From Turnera subulata (lineage: Eukaryota; Streptophyta; Magnoliopsida; Malpighiales; Passifloraceae): 64,000 bases of DNA. The notes under the pieces were generated by a model that was not told where the DNA came from, made no database searches, and saw nothing but the letters and a program-made list of their open reading frames with translations. The translations under genes and the position numbers were made by a program. Below are positions 11,597 to 23,800 of this stretch, one piece after another; positions within the stretch are counted from its first letter, which is position 1; every line of letters starts with the position of its first letter. The DNA lies in contig JAKUCV010004478.1 in NCBI GenBank assembly GCA_028386065.3, forward strand, positions 26,042-90,041, in the 5' to 3' direction.

Positions 11597-14500
11597 ATGA
11601 TGACCTCAGCTTACTCCAACATCAAGCTCCCTTATCTCCAAAACGCAATCCTAAACATCCATGCAGAAGTTTACTCTTGCTCGGTTAAACCCACAAAGCC
11701 TAGGAGGAGAAAACCTCGTAAAGTTTCTTCCTTTAGTGTCTTTACCGCCCCCCAATTTGGTCTTTTTGATGGTTCAAATGCCATCTCCAAGCCTAGCTCA
11801 TACCTCGTCGGTACAGTTCTCACAAAGGCCTCCGGTGATGATAATGAAGCAGTTTCTGCCACTCCACAACAGCTGTCCAGTGTAATCTTTCATTTGTTCC
11901 TCGTTTTTTTGTTTTCCCTATAATGGTTGTGTTAATTGAGAAATGGGTTCGTTTGAATAGGATTAACGAAGAAAATTGTATTCTTTTTCTACCTGGTTGT
12001 CACGAGAATGCTTTATTGAGATTGGTATATATTCTCTCTTCAATTTGTTTCAGAACAGCGAAGAATCAAATCATGGGTCATCTAGTATCGGCGAAAGTTA
12101 TGTGCCGTTGTTTGTTCGGATGCTGGGTCTTGACAATGATCCATCCGATAGAGAACAAGCCATAGTGACGCTATGGCAATATTCACAAGAAGGGAGGAAG
12201 TGCATTGATAATATCATGCAGTTTCAGGGTTGCATCAATCTCATCGTCAACCTTCTTCAATCTGAGTCTACTTCTGCATCTGAAGCAGCTGCCGGGCTTC
12301 TACGATCGATATCATCTATAAATTCGTACAGGGATGTGGTTGCAGAAAGTGGAGCTATAGAGGAGATAACTGCTCTGCTGAGACAGCCTTCCTTGGCTAC
12401 TCAGGTATAGGAGAGCTATCTCATCATTGGAAAATGCTAGCCAGTGTATTTTCGGGTGTTGGAAAGTTGAAGTATTTATTCCTGCAGGTGAAGGAGCAAA
12501 GCATTTGTACCCTGTGGAACTTGTCTGCAGATCAGAAACTCGGACAGAAAATTGCAAACAGTTATATTCTGCCATTACTGGTTAAATCCCTGGATGATGA
12601 AGAGATGAATGTGAAAGAAGCAGCAGGAGGGGTTCTGTCCAATTTGGCATTGACTCACTCGAACCACTCCATCATGGTTGAAGCAGGAGTTATTCCTAAA
12701 TTGGTGAGAGTTACGCAGGCATTAAGTAGACATTGCTGGTTTCAAGTTTAATTCACAATTGCATGTCGTCACCATTTGAAATGTGGACTTTGCATTTGTG
12801 AAAAAATCTCCTGCAAATAAAACTTTCTATGGATTTTATCAGCCTCTGTGTTTTGACCTTTATCTCATACATTTTATTGGATTTATCAGCCAATTTGGCA
12901 TTGACTTGCTCTAATATTTAATGCAGGCAGCGTTCTTGACTGCTGGATTTAAACCCGAAGCTAAAGTTATCTGGAAGGAAGCATTAAACACTCTAGTAGA
13001 ACTTGCTAAGAATGAATACTACAGAATTCTTATAATAGAAGAAGGTTTGATTCCAGTGCCGCTGATTGGTGCTGCTGCCTATAAATCTTTCACTCCGAAT
13101 TTGAAGTCATGGCCTACTTTCCCTGATGGCACAGAGATTGAACGTTCTGACTACTATGATGCGCCTTCAAAGTATGGCGCTAATAAAGTGCTCCTAGGAT
13201 TGAGTATGAAGAATAAGAACATAGATGAAGCCAAGGAGAAAGCAATAATTGGACGAGCAAGGCAGGCACGTCTTGCTCGCTTTGGGCTTATAGAGCCGAA
13301 ACTGTCTCAAGCAGAACTGTCCAATGACCAATTTATACTTTTGCCATGGGTTGATGGTGCTGCCAGATTGGTTTTGATTCTTGGACTTGAAGATGAGTTG
13401 GCCATAAAAAGAGCTGCAGAGGCAATTGCTAATGCCGCGATCAATGAACACATGCGGAAGTCATTCAAGGAAGCTGGAGCAATAAAGAATTTGGTTCCAC
13501 TATTGGGTCACAGAAATGATGCTATCAAATTTGCTGTCATTGGGGCTTTGGAAAAGTTGTCTATCAGGTGCTGTTTATGTTCTTTTGCTTCAAACTCTTT
13601 ACATGCCGCAGTACTGTAGTACACAAGCATTTTTACTGTCAAACGATTATGTTAGTTCATACAAGCGACAAGATCAAGGTGGACACTCATTGTTGCTTGT
13701 AAACGTTCATCTAAGTGGAATTTTGTTGTAACTCGTGAAGCCTAAACTCAAGTTCCGAGTCTTCTTTTCCAAGATTAGTTTCAGATTAAGTGCCAATGTT
13801 GCATTCTTGACGTTTGGCAACATTATGCTGATTTTTTTTCATTGTGTTTGCAGCTACAGTAATTGTCAGATTATTGAGTCTCAAGGCGTAATGTCTCCAT
13901 TGATCAACATCTTAAAGAACTCAGAAACACCTGAAAACATGATGGAAAAGGTTAAATTGATTCTTCTTCTTTTTCTCTTCCAGGATTTATTATAGTTTCT
14001 TTTTTTTTTTGTTCATTTTCTTTTTCAGACATCTCACATTGGTGCAATGCAGGCTTTGAATTTACTAGCCCGAATCTTGGACCCTGACAAAGAAATGAGG
14101 TCAAAAGTAAGAATCATCTTTCGCGGCACTGCCAAAGCTTATGTTTCTCTATTTGCCTGATTTGTTATGGCAAGTCTTTGTTTTGACAAATGGCTTATTT
14201 TATGGTAGTTTTATGATGGACCTGTTAATGGATTTAAAGATAAGTTGGATGCTGCAAGAACTCCTGATTCTTCTAATGGGTCAAGTACAGGAAGCCAAAC
14301 CTCACTTTCAGAAGCAAATACCACCAGGTAATTTTCTGTAGCTTTGATGTTCTTGCAGCTTCAGCTTTTATTTCTGTTCTCTTTAACGTGCCTTCCTTTT
14401 AGGTAATTAATTTTGATGGTGCTGTACAGTGCGCAGCATTAGGTCACTTGCTATTTGTTGGTCAATGTACGCTTGACCATGTACTTGATAATGCATCCTT

Positions 14501-16473
14501 ATCTGTGTAATACTGTCCAACATGAAGAAGTGATAACCAAATGAAATCCAGCAGATACGTGGACCCAAATACATGCCATGTTAGCTGTACTGGACATTAT
14601 TTAAGTGTTACTGGCTAAACTTTAACTGTAAAATCATAGATGCTGTTCTTGACAGCAAATTATTTTGATTTGAAAATATTTGGAGATGACTGTAGCATGC
14701 TTTCCTGTCAAACTAAGCGTCGGTGTTGTGCCTAAATAATGAAAGGAAATATATATGGACTTGAAGCGTTTTTAACAATGTGATGTGGTTGAGCCTTTTA
14801 TGTCTGCATTGTAAAAAAATATGGTATAGACATATGTATCACGTTTTACAAGCCTTAACTCCTTAATCTTTCTTATTTGCAAACTGTTTTTTTTGCTGTG
14901 TAGTGGTTTAATAGTTCAGGGGGACTTGAGGATGCTTCCCTTACTGATATTTACAGAAAAATGTAACCACTTCCACTCACATTTCTATTCTTCCCATAGT
15001 ACTTTGATGGTCCAAATGGCCATCTGGTTCTAAAGATATAGTTCACCCTTAGCGGCGTCTTTGCTGGATGCTAAATTGCAACGTGGTGTTCCATCTTCTG
15101 TTTTATGATTTGCAATTCACCATTGAGAAGCATAGTTTCTTTCAGGATTATTTTCTATTATTTGGTTTAGTAATTGCTTACTACTGAGGAAAGTAAGACT
15201 TGCATTAACATCCTGCAAATCCACTTACTGCAGGCAAGAGGTGCTGGACTCTGATGTCGCCTCTCGCCTTGTTGAGATGCTGAAGCACTCATCTCCAAGT
15301 TTACAAACAAAAGCAGCTTCTATCCTTGAGTACATGGCAATTATTGATTCTGACATGGACACCATCATGTCAGTAAATATTGAATCTGGCTTGGATGCTG
15401 TTTTCCAACAAAAGATATTGAGTGGTATGGAAGATTATTCTCTTTAATGCTAGAGTTAAATTTCATATGCATTTGTTTGATTTAGTGAAACCCAAGTTGG
15501 ACCGCATGAGTATTTATCAACATGTTGTTTGTTTGGGATTGATCCATGATGCTTATGCTGAATCGAGTTGTAGCTTTTTCGAATGGAGGATAACCAAAAT
15601 ATATTGCTGGATAGAAAAAATTCGCAAAAAAAATCTTTGATATGTATATATGGTTTAGTAATACCTCTTAAAGTATGAAGTTCCCCTTGTTGAGAGTTAC
15701 AATTGGCACTCACAGTGTATTGAATTTGACAGTCTCTCTCCCTGACTAGCAGCATAAGTATTCTGTGTTGCTGCATGCCACATCTTTATATGTATAATCA
15801 TACGTATACATTCTTTTAATATTGGACAGGATCAGAATCTGACGATGAAAATCAGCAGCCAGAAATATATGCTCTTCAGATTGAAGCAGGAATGGCAACA
15901 TCTGCAGCATCAAGATTACTCACAAAGCTTCTTGATTCAGACAAGTTTCGCAGCAACATAAACTCCGCTCATTTTACTGAACTGCTCCGTAAAATCCTAA
16001 AGTCAAACATTCCTCTCCAGTATAAAGATTGGGTGGCAGCTGCCCTAGTTAAACTTGGATATGTATATGGTGAAACTCGTCCCAACCTAGAACTGGAGAG
16101 TCCTATACCCACAGAAGTAACTCTGTACGAGACAATCCCAAGACTAATAGAGCAGCTCAGGTCATCTTTCTCTCCAGAAGCACAGGAGGCTGCAGTTGTT
16201 GAGCTGAACAGAATAATCTCCAAGGGAGTCCTGGATGCCGCCCGGGAGGTTGCTTCTGCAGAGGGATTAGTTCCTTTGGTGAAGATAATAGAAGGTGGTA
16301 ACGAGAGGGCAGTGGAGGCAGCCTTGTCAATACTGTATAACCTGAGCATGGACAACGAGAATCACTCGGTGATTCTCGCTTCCGGGGTGGTGCCAGCTTT
16401 GAGGAGAATCGTTATATCCGAGAGGCCGCAATGGAAACGAGCACTGCATTTACTGAGAACCTTACCTTCATGA
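11597..16473 (+). CDS. Armadillo-repeat protein, probably plastid-targeted
   Basis: Nine exons: 11597-11881, 12054-12404, 12488-12703, 12927-13567, 13854-13950, 14053-14106, 14209-14327, 15234-15424 and 15830-16473. Phases agree, giving 865 residues. Residues 1-95 are Ser-, Thr- and basic-rich with KPTKPRRRKPRKV, a plausible chloroplast transit region. From about residue 100 the protein is a chain of ARM/HEAT-type helical repeats, for example EQAIVTLWQYSQEGRKCID, KEQSICTLWNLSADQKL, VKEAAGGVLSNLALTHSNH and AVEAALSILYNLSMDNENH. ARM repeats bind proteins; no enzymatic motif is seen. It resembles Arabidopsis At1g23180 (from memory), which has no well-defined function. The last exon encodes about a quarter of the protein. 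A run of 51 C begins three bases after the stop codon. Confidence 0.9.
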
Positions 16474-16474
16474 G

Positions 16475-16475
<1 letters not shown>

Positions 16476-16526
<51 letters not shown>
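16476..16526. repeat. Homopolymer run of 51 C
   Basis: Fifty-one uninterrupted C on the plus strand (51 G on the minus strand) begin three bases after the TGA of the ARM-repeat gene, in what should be its 3' UTR. Long poly(C) is very rare in plant nuclear DNA, where homopolymers are mostly A/T. The G strand could form G-quadruplexes and the C strand i-motifs. The true length may differ from the assembled length. Confidence 0.95.
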
Positions 16527-17058
16527 TGAAATGGGCAGAGTTATGCATGAGGCAGTATGCAGCTGAGTATACATGTAGGAAATGCCGGTCAATTTTGCTC
16601 CCTTTTGTGAATAAGAACATGCAATATCGATGTATGAATCCTTCCATCATGTAACCGGCCCTTGGCTGTATACTTTTCTGATTACCTCCAATGCTTAGTA
16701 GGACTAATAATGTGTTAGATGTCATGCTTGATGATTTTGCCTCTTGCTTTTTTGTCTTAACGGCATTTTTAGTTTTAGCCTTTTAGGGATTGGAGGGCCA
16801 AGGCCCATATCATTGATGAGCCCAATGACTGGCTCTGTCAAGGCCCGGTTGTCAGTTCTGCCTTTTTGTTGGCCCATTATATCCTCACCTCGTAGACGCA
16901 TGGTCGTTTTCATTCTTTAACCTTTCATAAAACGGGAGAGATATTTGGGCGAGAGATATTTCCACTCAAGCTCACTCCCTTCCTCGGCTAGCAAAGAGAC
17001 TGACAAGTACTAATATCAAGAGTAAAAAGTTTTATGAGCAAAAGAGCACATACAAAAC
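16527..17058. other. ARM gene 3' flank and CRR3 upstream region
   Basis: After the poly(C) run there is ordinary AT-rich 3' UTR-like sequence, then a short spacer leading to CRR3 (+). The stretch 16770-16870 is rich in GGCCCA words (GGGCCAAGGCCCAT, GAGCCCAATG, AAGGCCCGG, GGCCCATTAT). These match the site II/telo-like GGCCCA elements often found in promoters of plant housekeeping genes. This is an inference from motif content only. Confidence 0.4.
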
Positions 17059-18298
17059 ATGGCTGGCTTATCCTGCAATTCCATAGCCGCCAAATGTACT
17101 GTTTTTGCCTCTCTTCACGTCAACAGCCCTCCTTCTCCACAATCCAACGACCCTCCATCTCCACAATCCCACAACACTGGCCCCAATGAGCCTCGAATCC
17201 CCACCACAAAAACCAGAAGAACCAAATCTCTGCCTAAGAAGAGAAGCCAAGTCCTTGACAAGCTACAACAAAAGTACACCTTCATCAAGCTTGAACGCGC
17301 CATTGGCGCTGGCAGCTACCGTGATTCTGAACCAAAGTATGCAAAAAATTCACTACTTCTGTTGAGTTTTTCCTTTTTCTTTTTAATCTTTGCAGTTCTG
17401 TATTGGTATCTTGACATGTTTTACGACAAAGCATGAGTAGTTAGTTAGTTATGTCTGATGTTGTGGATGGTGTCCTTTTCTTTCTTTCTTTCATATGATG
17501 ATTAGTGGCGGGGAGCGGAGGCACTCCGTATTGCAAGGGTTGTTGCCGAACTCCGATGATATGAAGGAGACTGTGGCTGAGAAGAAAATGAGAGAGACCG
17601 GACAGTGGCTTGTCGATAACACTGAAGAAGGGTTTCGTTCCAATGGTACCCATATATATATATATAACCCTGTTGTTTAATTTGCTTGGTTTGTTTTCAT
17701 TCTTTCAGGGTCTAATTAAGGAAGAATATGTGGTATTTAATTAAGCTTTATAAGTGCTCCAAATAGAAGAGACTTTAACAAGTATGCATGCAGTTGATAC
17801 TTAGAGTCGGAATGACACTGCTCTTAATGATTGTGGCTATGTGGAGCTACTGAAAACTTGTTGGACTATCAAGCAGTAGTGTGTTTTGAGAAGATACTAA
17901 CCCAAATGCTGCATGATTTAGCAAGTAAATCGATCGTCCTGTGTGTTCATTGTGAGGTTTGTGAAAGTGTGTATAAGTTGTAACCAACATGGCTACTGTT
18001 CTATCGAAGTCTGGGAGAGATTACTAGTCCTGCGTCCCGGCAATACTTTTCTAGTATAAAAAAAATTGGGAGTTTACAGGAAGATGAATATTTAATTTCC
18101 GGTTCTTGTTCGAAACAGAAATCTATAAGCTTGAGATTTTTGGCTGACAATGTTGGTGTTTGTTATTGTTTTGCAGGTAGAAAAATGCTTATGTTCTCAT
18201 TTTGGGGTATCCCAATATATATTTTCTTGTTCATGGTTGCTGCTGGAGTTATACAGCTACCATTTAGCTCACCGTTACTCGAAGATCTATTGATGTGA
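17059..18298 (+). CDS. CRR3: CRR3, chloroplast NDH complex assembly/accessory protein
   Basis: Three exons: 17059-17336, 17506-17645 and 18177-18298, giving 179 residues with consistent phases. Residues 1-75 are rich in Ser, Pro, Thr and basic residues (transit-peptide-like) and include the near-repeat PPSPQSNDPPSPQS. The core has FIKLERAIGAGSYRD and then KKMRETGQWLVDNTEEGFRS, both characteristic of CRR3. One membrane segment, MLMFSFWGIPIYIFLFMVAAG, precedes the conserved C-terminus LPFSSPLLEDLLM. In Arabidopsis, CRR3 (At2g01590) is needed to accumulate the thylakoid NDH complex, for which it was described as a membrane-bound accessory or assembly component. Here it lies 7.5 kb from ndhL. Its downstream neighbour is the PICALM gene, the same pairing I recall for Arabidopsis At2g01590/At2g01600. 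Confidence 0.93.
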
Positions 18299-19088
18299 AA
18301 ATGTCTGGCTGGAGTCCTGAATCAGGCCCCAGTTCCCCCAACCAGTAGCTTCCTTGTCTCTGCTAAATCAGCAGAGGCAAGAGAGTGATTGGTAGCCAAA
18401 ACTGGTCTGTATTTAATGACATTGTAGAAATGATCAATGAAATGTTATACTATTCTCCAAATAAAAATGTATATTTTGCATCATCACACATCTTTGCTTC
18501 GATTCCCCAGTTTGTAAATCGTGGTTCTCTCCTTTCAAAAGCTGAAGTCAAACTGCAGAGGCTGCTATTATCAGGGAAGTCAAATTTTATATACTACAGA
18601 TTCTTTAGTTTAATGAATGATAAATGTTGTCTGCTCTTTGTCTTAAACTGCGGTTGAAAAATAACATCTCTTGTCAATAAATAAGTTTTCAAAAATAAAA
18701 CCAGGGAATTTATCATTGTTTCTTTGAGTGGTGGATATGAAATGAATCATTCCAGCAAATAGTACAGCAGAGTATCATTAAAATGAGAGGCTCCAAGCGT
18801 AAGGGAAGCTCTACAATGATTATGTTAGTCTTTTCTTTTCTCTTGCGATTAATTCCATAATAAGTTGAAGGAAAAAAAGGCATCAACAATTCTTTATTTG
18901 CTTGCAAAAGCCAGATATCTTCACGCAAGCGACCTGCATTTTTGGCAGGGGAGGACTCTTCATGAAATACTATTTTTAAGCTAAGGTTGGATCCACCAAT
19001 CTTTTTATATTGTGCAGTCAACCAAGTTCTGCCAGACTATATATATATAACATATTTCATCATTGAAAACATGCACATTTGATTTAAA
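18299..19088. other. CRR3 3' flank
   Basis: The 3' UTR and spacer contain only short non-family open frames. A short TA-rich tract near 19041-19050 lies close to the left edge of the viral fragment. No gene is seen. Confidence 0.6.
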
Positions 19089-20202
19089 TTACTTCTCAAC
19101 AATAAACTCTGACTTCTTACTCATTCTCACATGGATCCTTATTAATTTCCAGATATTCCTGAGGTTGTTGCAAGTAAGTCTCTCCAATTCTTTGTAGGCT
19201 CTGTCTTGCTCATCCGTCATTCCCTGGTAAGGGTCTTCTAGGAAGAGAATTCTCCGGATTTGAGAGATGACGTTCTGCGTTTCATCTGCCTGCCGCAAAA
19301 CATCAGCATACGGCTCCGGGTATGCCATCCTCCATTGAATCCAGATTAATTTTTCATCTTCTCCGAGCAAGTTTTCGATGAAATCTACTTTGGCCTTGTT
19401 ATCATTCCATGTCTTCGCAGGGTCATCTACATGGTTCAAAGTGATCTTTTCCCATCTGTCGAATACTTCTCTGTACAGGCCAATATCATCCGGCAGGACT
19501 AGGATTGCACCTTGCTCATGCTGCGCTGATGGCAGAGTCCACATGTTTGATGTGTATCCCCCTGCCCTTGCCTTTAACTTCTTCTCATCGTATCCGTTAA
19601 AAGAGGGGGTCTCGTTCTTTGAACTGGAGGCCACTCCCCTGGCTGGGGGGTACTGGACTCCTCTCCCCATGTTCTCATCCTGGGGCGGTCTGTACGCCGA
19701 GGTCACTTCTGAACTCATCCTTGCTTGGGTGACCAACTCTTCGGCCCTTTGCTCGAATTCCCTGAACTTGGGATAATCCAAGTCCGCTGGGTCATTTGTC
19801 AGGGCGAAACTGCCTTGTTCGTAAGGATTATACCATTCGCCTTCTTTGTCGGATTCGTCAGACTCGCCCGATTGCTCGGGTGTCTCATCCCATTGCGGGG
19901 CTTCCTCCTCTACTAGGAATGCTGTCCCTTCATCTGGTTCTTCGTCTTGGGGTCCTATAGGCCCCCTTCCGCATCCTTCGTCGTCATCGTCCCATCCTGT
20001 CGCCTTGATGGGCCAAGGTGTTTCCGGTGGGGCCGTGTATTTGACCATGACGTCGTATTTGCCAGTTGTGCAATGGACGTCCCATCCTTGCTCCCTCGAG
20101 TATTTTCCACGTCGCCTCAGCTCTGCTTCTTGTCTTGTCATGGCCTCAGGGTCTCGCTCCTGTCCCCTAATTATTTCTGAGAATAGGCAAACTAATGCCA
20201 AG
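19089..20202 (-). pseudogene. Endogenous pararetrovirus (badnavirus-like) polyprotein fragment
   Basis: A single open frame of about 370 codons on the minus strand reads like part of a badnavirus ORF3 polyprotein. From its N-terminus it has a segment with CTTGKYDVMVKY and an acidic WDDDDE stretch, then a Glu/Asp- and Pro-rich linker. Next comes a capsid-type region containing IRRILFLEDPYQGMTDEQ and RAYKELERLTCNNLRNIWK. The reading stops just after this, before any CCHC zinc knuckle. Protease, reverse transcriptase and RNase H are absent, as is the upstream movement-protein core. It is therefore a broken, integrated piece and not a replicating virus. An N base lies at 20203, at its upstream edge. 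It sits in the upstream region of the PICALM gene, in the opposite orientation. Confidence 0.85.
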
Positions 20203-20203
20203 T
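20203..20203. other. Ambiguous base (N)
   Basis: This is the only N seen in the window. It falls at the upstream edge of the badnavirus-like fragment, where the sequence changes from viral coding to an A-rich leader. It may be a base-call ambiguity or a join between assembled pieces. Confidence 0.95.
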
Positions 20204-20874
20204 NGAAAAACAAAAAAGCGAAAAAAACACGAAAGAAAAAGGATTGATGATCGCCAGCCAGTTACGCCGCTCCAAAACGAACAGGGCCGCCAAAAGAAAA
20301 GCCCAACTAACCCCACCACCCAAAAAAATAACAAAAAGAGAAATAAAAAACCGACAAACAAAGAAAAGAATATATTGGGTACACCGAAAAAAGAAAATGA
20401 TTTTAATTTTTTTCCTTCTCCAAAAAAAAAAAAAAACTAAAGAACGCATCTCTCCAGCGAGAGAGCCCAGAAAAAAAGAAAGGAAGGAAACAGACAGTCG
20501 TCATCTCTTCCGTTTGATCAATTTCCCATTTTCCACCACATCCTCTCTTTCTCTCAGTTTTCTCCCGCAAATCCACACTCTCTGTTCCTCCACCAAACAC
20601 AGACACACACACACTAATAGATTTGTATAGAAGAGACATATACGGGGAGTGAGGAGAGAGAGAGAGAGAGGGGAGGGAGGCATAACCACCACAGACCACA
20701 CCACGTATATAGGAGAGAAAGATACACTCACTGATAGATTTGATAGTTTTTAGTGTAGGAGGAGATCTGATCGGTTCATATTTTTCTTTCTTCTTCACCT
20801 TCTTCTTAATTTTTTTTTTTTAAAATATCTATATATTATATATATATATATATATACATAAATAGAATATAGAG
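20204..20874 (+). promoter_or_regulatory. Upstream region and 5' UTR of the PICALM-like gene
   Basis: A purine/A-rich stretch (20204-20440) is followed by pyrimidine-rich sequence, a GA dinucleotide run near 20653-20670, and a TA-dinucleotide tract near 20832-20856 just before the ATG at 20875. GA/CT tracts and TA tracts are common in plant core promoters and leaders. I cannot place the transcription start. Confidence 0.5.
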
Positions 20875-23800
20875 ATGGGAACACTACAGAGCTGGAGGAA
20901 AGCGTATGGGGCTCTCAAGGATTCCACCAAAGTCGGGCTCGCCCACGTCAACAGCGACTACGCGGTACCCACACTATTTTTGGCTTCCTACTCTTGCTCC
21001 TACTGATTCGTTACTCTCTTTAAATCCCTGATTTTTGCTCTATTTTGTTGATTTTTTTTTTTGGTTTTTGTGTTATAAAATGGGGGATTAGGAATTGGAT
21101 GTGGCCGTCGTTAAAGCCACCAACCACGTCGAGTGCCCTCCCAAAGAGCGCCACCTTCGAAGTCAGATCTTCTTCTTCTTCTTCTTCTTCTTTTGCGTGT
21201 TTGTTTTGTTTTCTTTTTTTGGCCGTTGAAAAGTTGAGTGTGTGTTTTCGGTGTTTTTTTTTTTCAGAAATCCTGATTGCCACGTCAGCGATTCGTCCCC
21301 GCGCTGATGTTGCTTACTGCATCCACGCCCTCTCCCGCCGTTTGGCCAAGACTCACAACTGGACGGTAACCGCCCCTCCCTCTCTCTCTCATTTCAGTCT
21401 TCGGGTTACTAGTTGATCTGATGTGTGGTGGTTGGATGCTTGGAAATTCGGTTTCCGTTCTTTTTTTGGTTTGAGTTAACAGTAAGGGACTATATTGTTT
21501 GAATTTGTTGAGTGAATGTGATCATATTTTGGTACACTTGCAAGTGAGGTTGGGAATGTGTTGTTATGTTTGAATTGAGCAATCAATACCATCGCAGAAG
21601 TGCTTTTGGGTGTCAGATTTCTTCATTGGATTGGATTGGATTAATTGTTTGTGTTTCTCTCTATTTGGGTTTTTCTTGTTAATTAACTCTTTTTCCTCTG
21701 CAACAGGTGGCACTGAAAACGTTGGTTGTCATTCATAGATTACTCAGAGAAGGTGATCCTACTTTCAGAGAAGAACTACTGAATTATTCCCAGAGAGTGC
21801 GCATCCTTCAACTTTCTAATTTCAAGGATGATTCAAGCCCTATTGGTATGTTTTTGTTGGTTTCTCTCTGTCACTCTCACTCTGTGGTTTTGGGTCAGAT
21901 GCGTCTCTTTCTCATGTGTGTGATGTTCTTGATTAGTGGCATCCCACTGCAGCATTGATCTAGTATCCTGTTTTTTCATTTTTCCAACATTTTGTTTGAT
22001 TCAGCTTGGGATTGCTCTGCTTGGGTACGTACATATGCACTATTTTTGGAGGAGAGACTTGAATGCTTTAGAATTCTGAAATATGATATTGAAGCCGAGC
22101 GCCTCCCAAAACCTGCCCCAGGGCAGGATAAGGTATGATCCCCTATTATTAAAGTATAATCACTAGGAAGTGGATTTTAGCAAGTTTAGTTAGATATAGA
22201 AATTCTGTTAGCATAATAGCTAGTTTCCTTTTTCCTGTCTGCTATGACTTGGCAGCTGTTAATTTTTTCTTTACTTTTATCTGTCTTTTGTCCTTTGCCC
22301 TCAGGTTCTTAAATAGTAGTAGGCTCAACAAACCTCTTTAGAGGCCTTGTTTTTTTACTTTTTCTTGATCTTTGTTGTCACAATGCAGGGTTACAGCAGA
22401 ACCAGGGATTTGGATAGTGAAGAACTGTTGGAACAGTTGCCTGCTTTGCAGCAGCTTCTGTACCGTCTTTTTGGCTGTCGGGTATTACTGTCAAACTTGT
22501 CAAATTTCTTTCTATGGATTATGGCTTGTTATTTGTGCACAATAAACTTTCAGTTGGAAAAGAAAATTGATTCTCCGCTTATCTGTGCAGCCGGAAGGTG
22601 CAGCAGTTGGCAACTATGTGATACAGTATGCTTTGGCTTTGGTATGTCTGCTTCTTGTTGCACTGTACTTGGTGTTCCCATGTTTGTAAATATCAAAAAA
22701 AAAAAAAACAGCATTTGCTGTTATTTACATTGGTGGACATATTTATTTTTGAAGAAGGCAGTATCTGAGTTGAACTTGAGAAATCCGTTGATTGACCTTG
22801 TTCATATGTGCAACTTCCAGGTGTTGAAGGAGAGCTTCAAAATATACTGTGCTATCAACGATGGGATTATCAATCTTGTGGATAAGGTAATTTTTGTGTT
22901 CTGTAATTAAGGAAACATTGTTCGATGTTAACAGGATTTCGACATTACTTTGTTTTGGCTCATTGGTATGAAATCCTCCATTTGTTTACAGTTTTTCGAG
23001 ATGCCGAGACATGAAGCTATCAAAGCCCTAGATATCTACAAACGAGCTGGTCAGCAGGTCAAGTTGTGATTTGAAAATCATCTATCAGTAACCTCTACTG
23101 TGTCAACTATTATATTCATACTGAGGCCTTAGCAGTTAAAAGGTTGTCCCAGACATGAAACTTAATGTAGTATTGAAAGAATTTGATTTGACTGGCAGGC
23201 AGGGAGCCTTTCTGATTTTTATGAAGTTTGCAAAGGACTTGAACTTGCTAGGAACTTCCAGTTTCCTGTCCTCAGAGAGGTAACTTATTTGTGAGGAAGT
23301 TATATACTCAGTCTGAGACTCTTTTGGTTCTCATTCCTGTGATTTAATGGAGTATTACTTTAATTCCTTGCAGCCTCCACAATCCTTTCTTACAACCATG
23401 GAAGAGTATATAAAAGAGGCACCACGAATTGTTTCTGTCCCAACTGAGCCATTGGTTAGTGCTCTTGCTATGCTATTGAAGATTTATACATATGTCTGAA
23501 CTTTTCTAATTATTGTGTTTGGAGTAAATCTTAATATTTCCTGCTTATTTTATTAAATTAAAAATTTAGCTTCACAATTTTATAAATTTCTGTTCAATTT
23601 TGGGAATTTATAGTCAAACCATATTGAATCTTTATAATGATTCAATGGCTGAGATTGGGGCTTAGCAAAAGGATTAGAAAAGACTGTTTTTTGTACCCAA
23701 GGTTTACTTTCCAAAAGGTGTACATTAGTGACCTCCCTGCAGCATACCATATTAAACTAGGGGGCCAAAAATGAGTTTTTTTTCCTGCTGGATATTATGC

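Noticed and set aside
16362..16725. Minus-strand frames containing a poly-Gly run
   Set aside because: They come only from translating the G side of the 51-base homopolymer.
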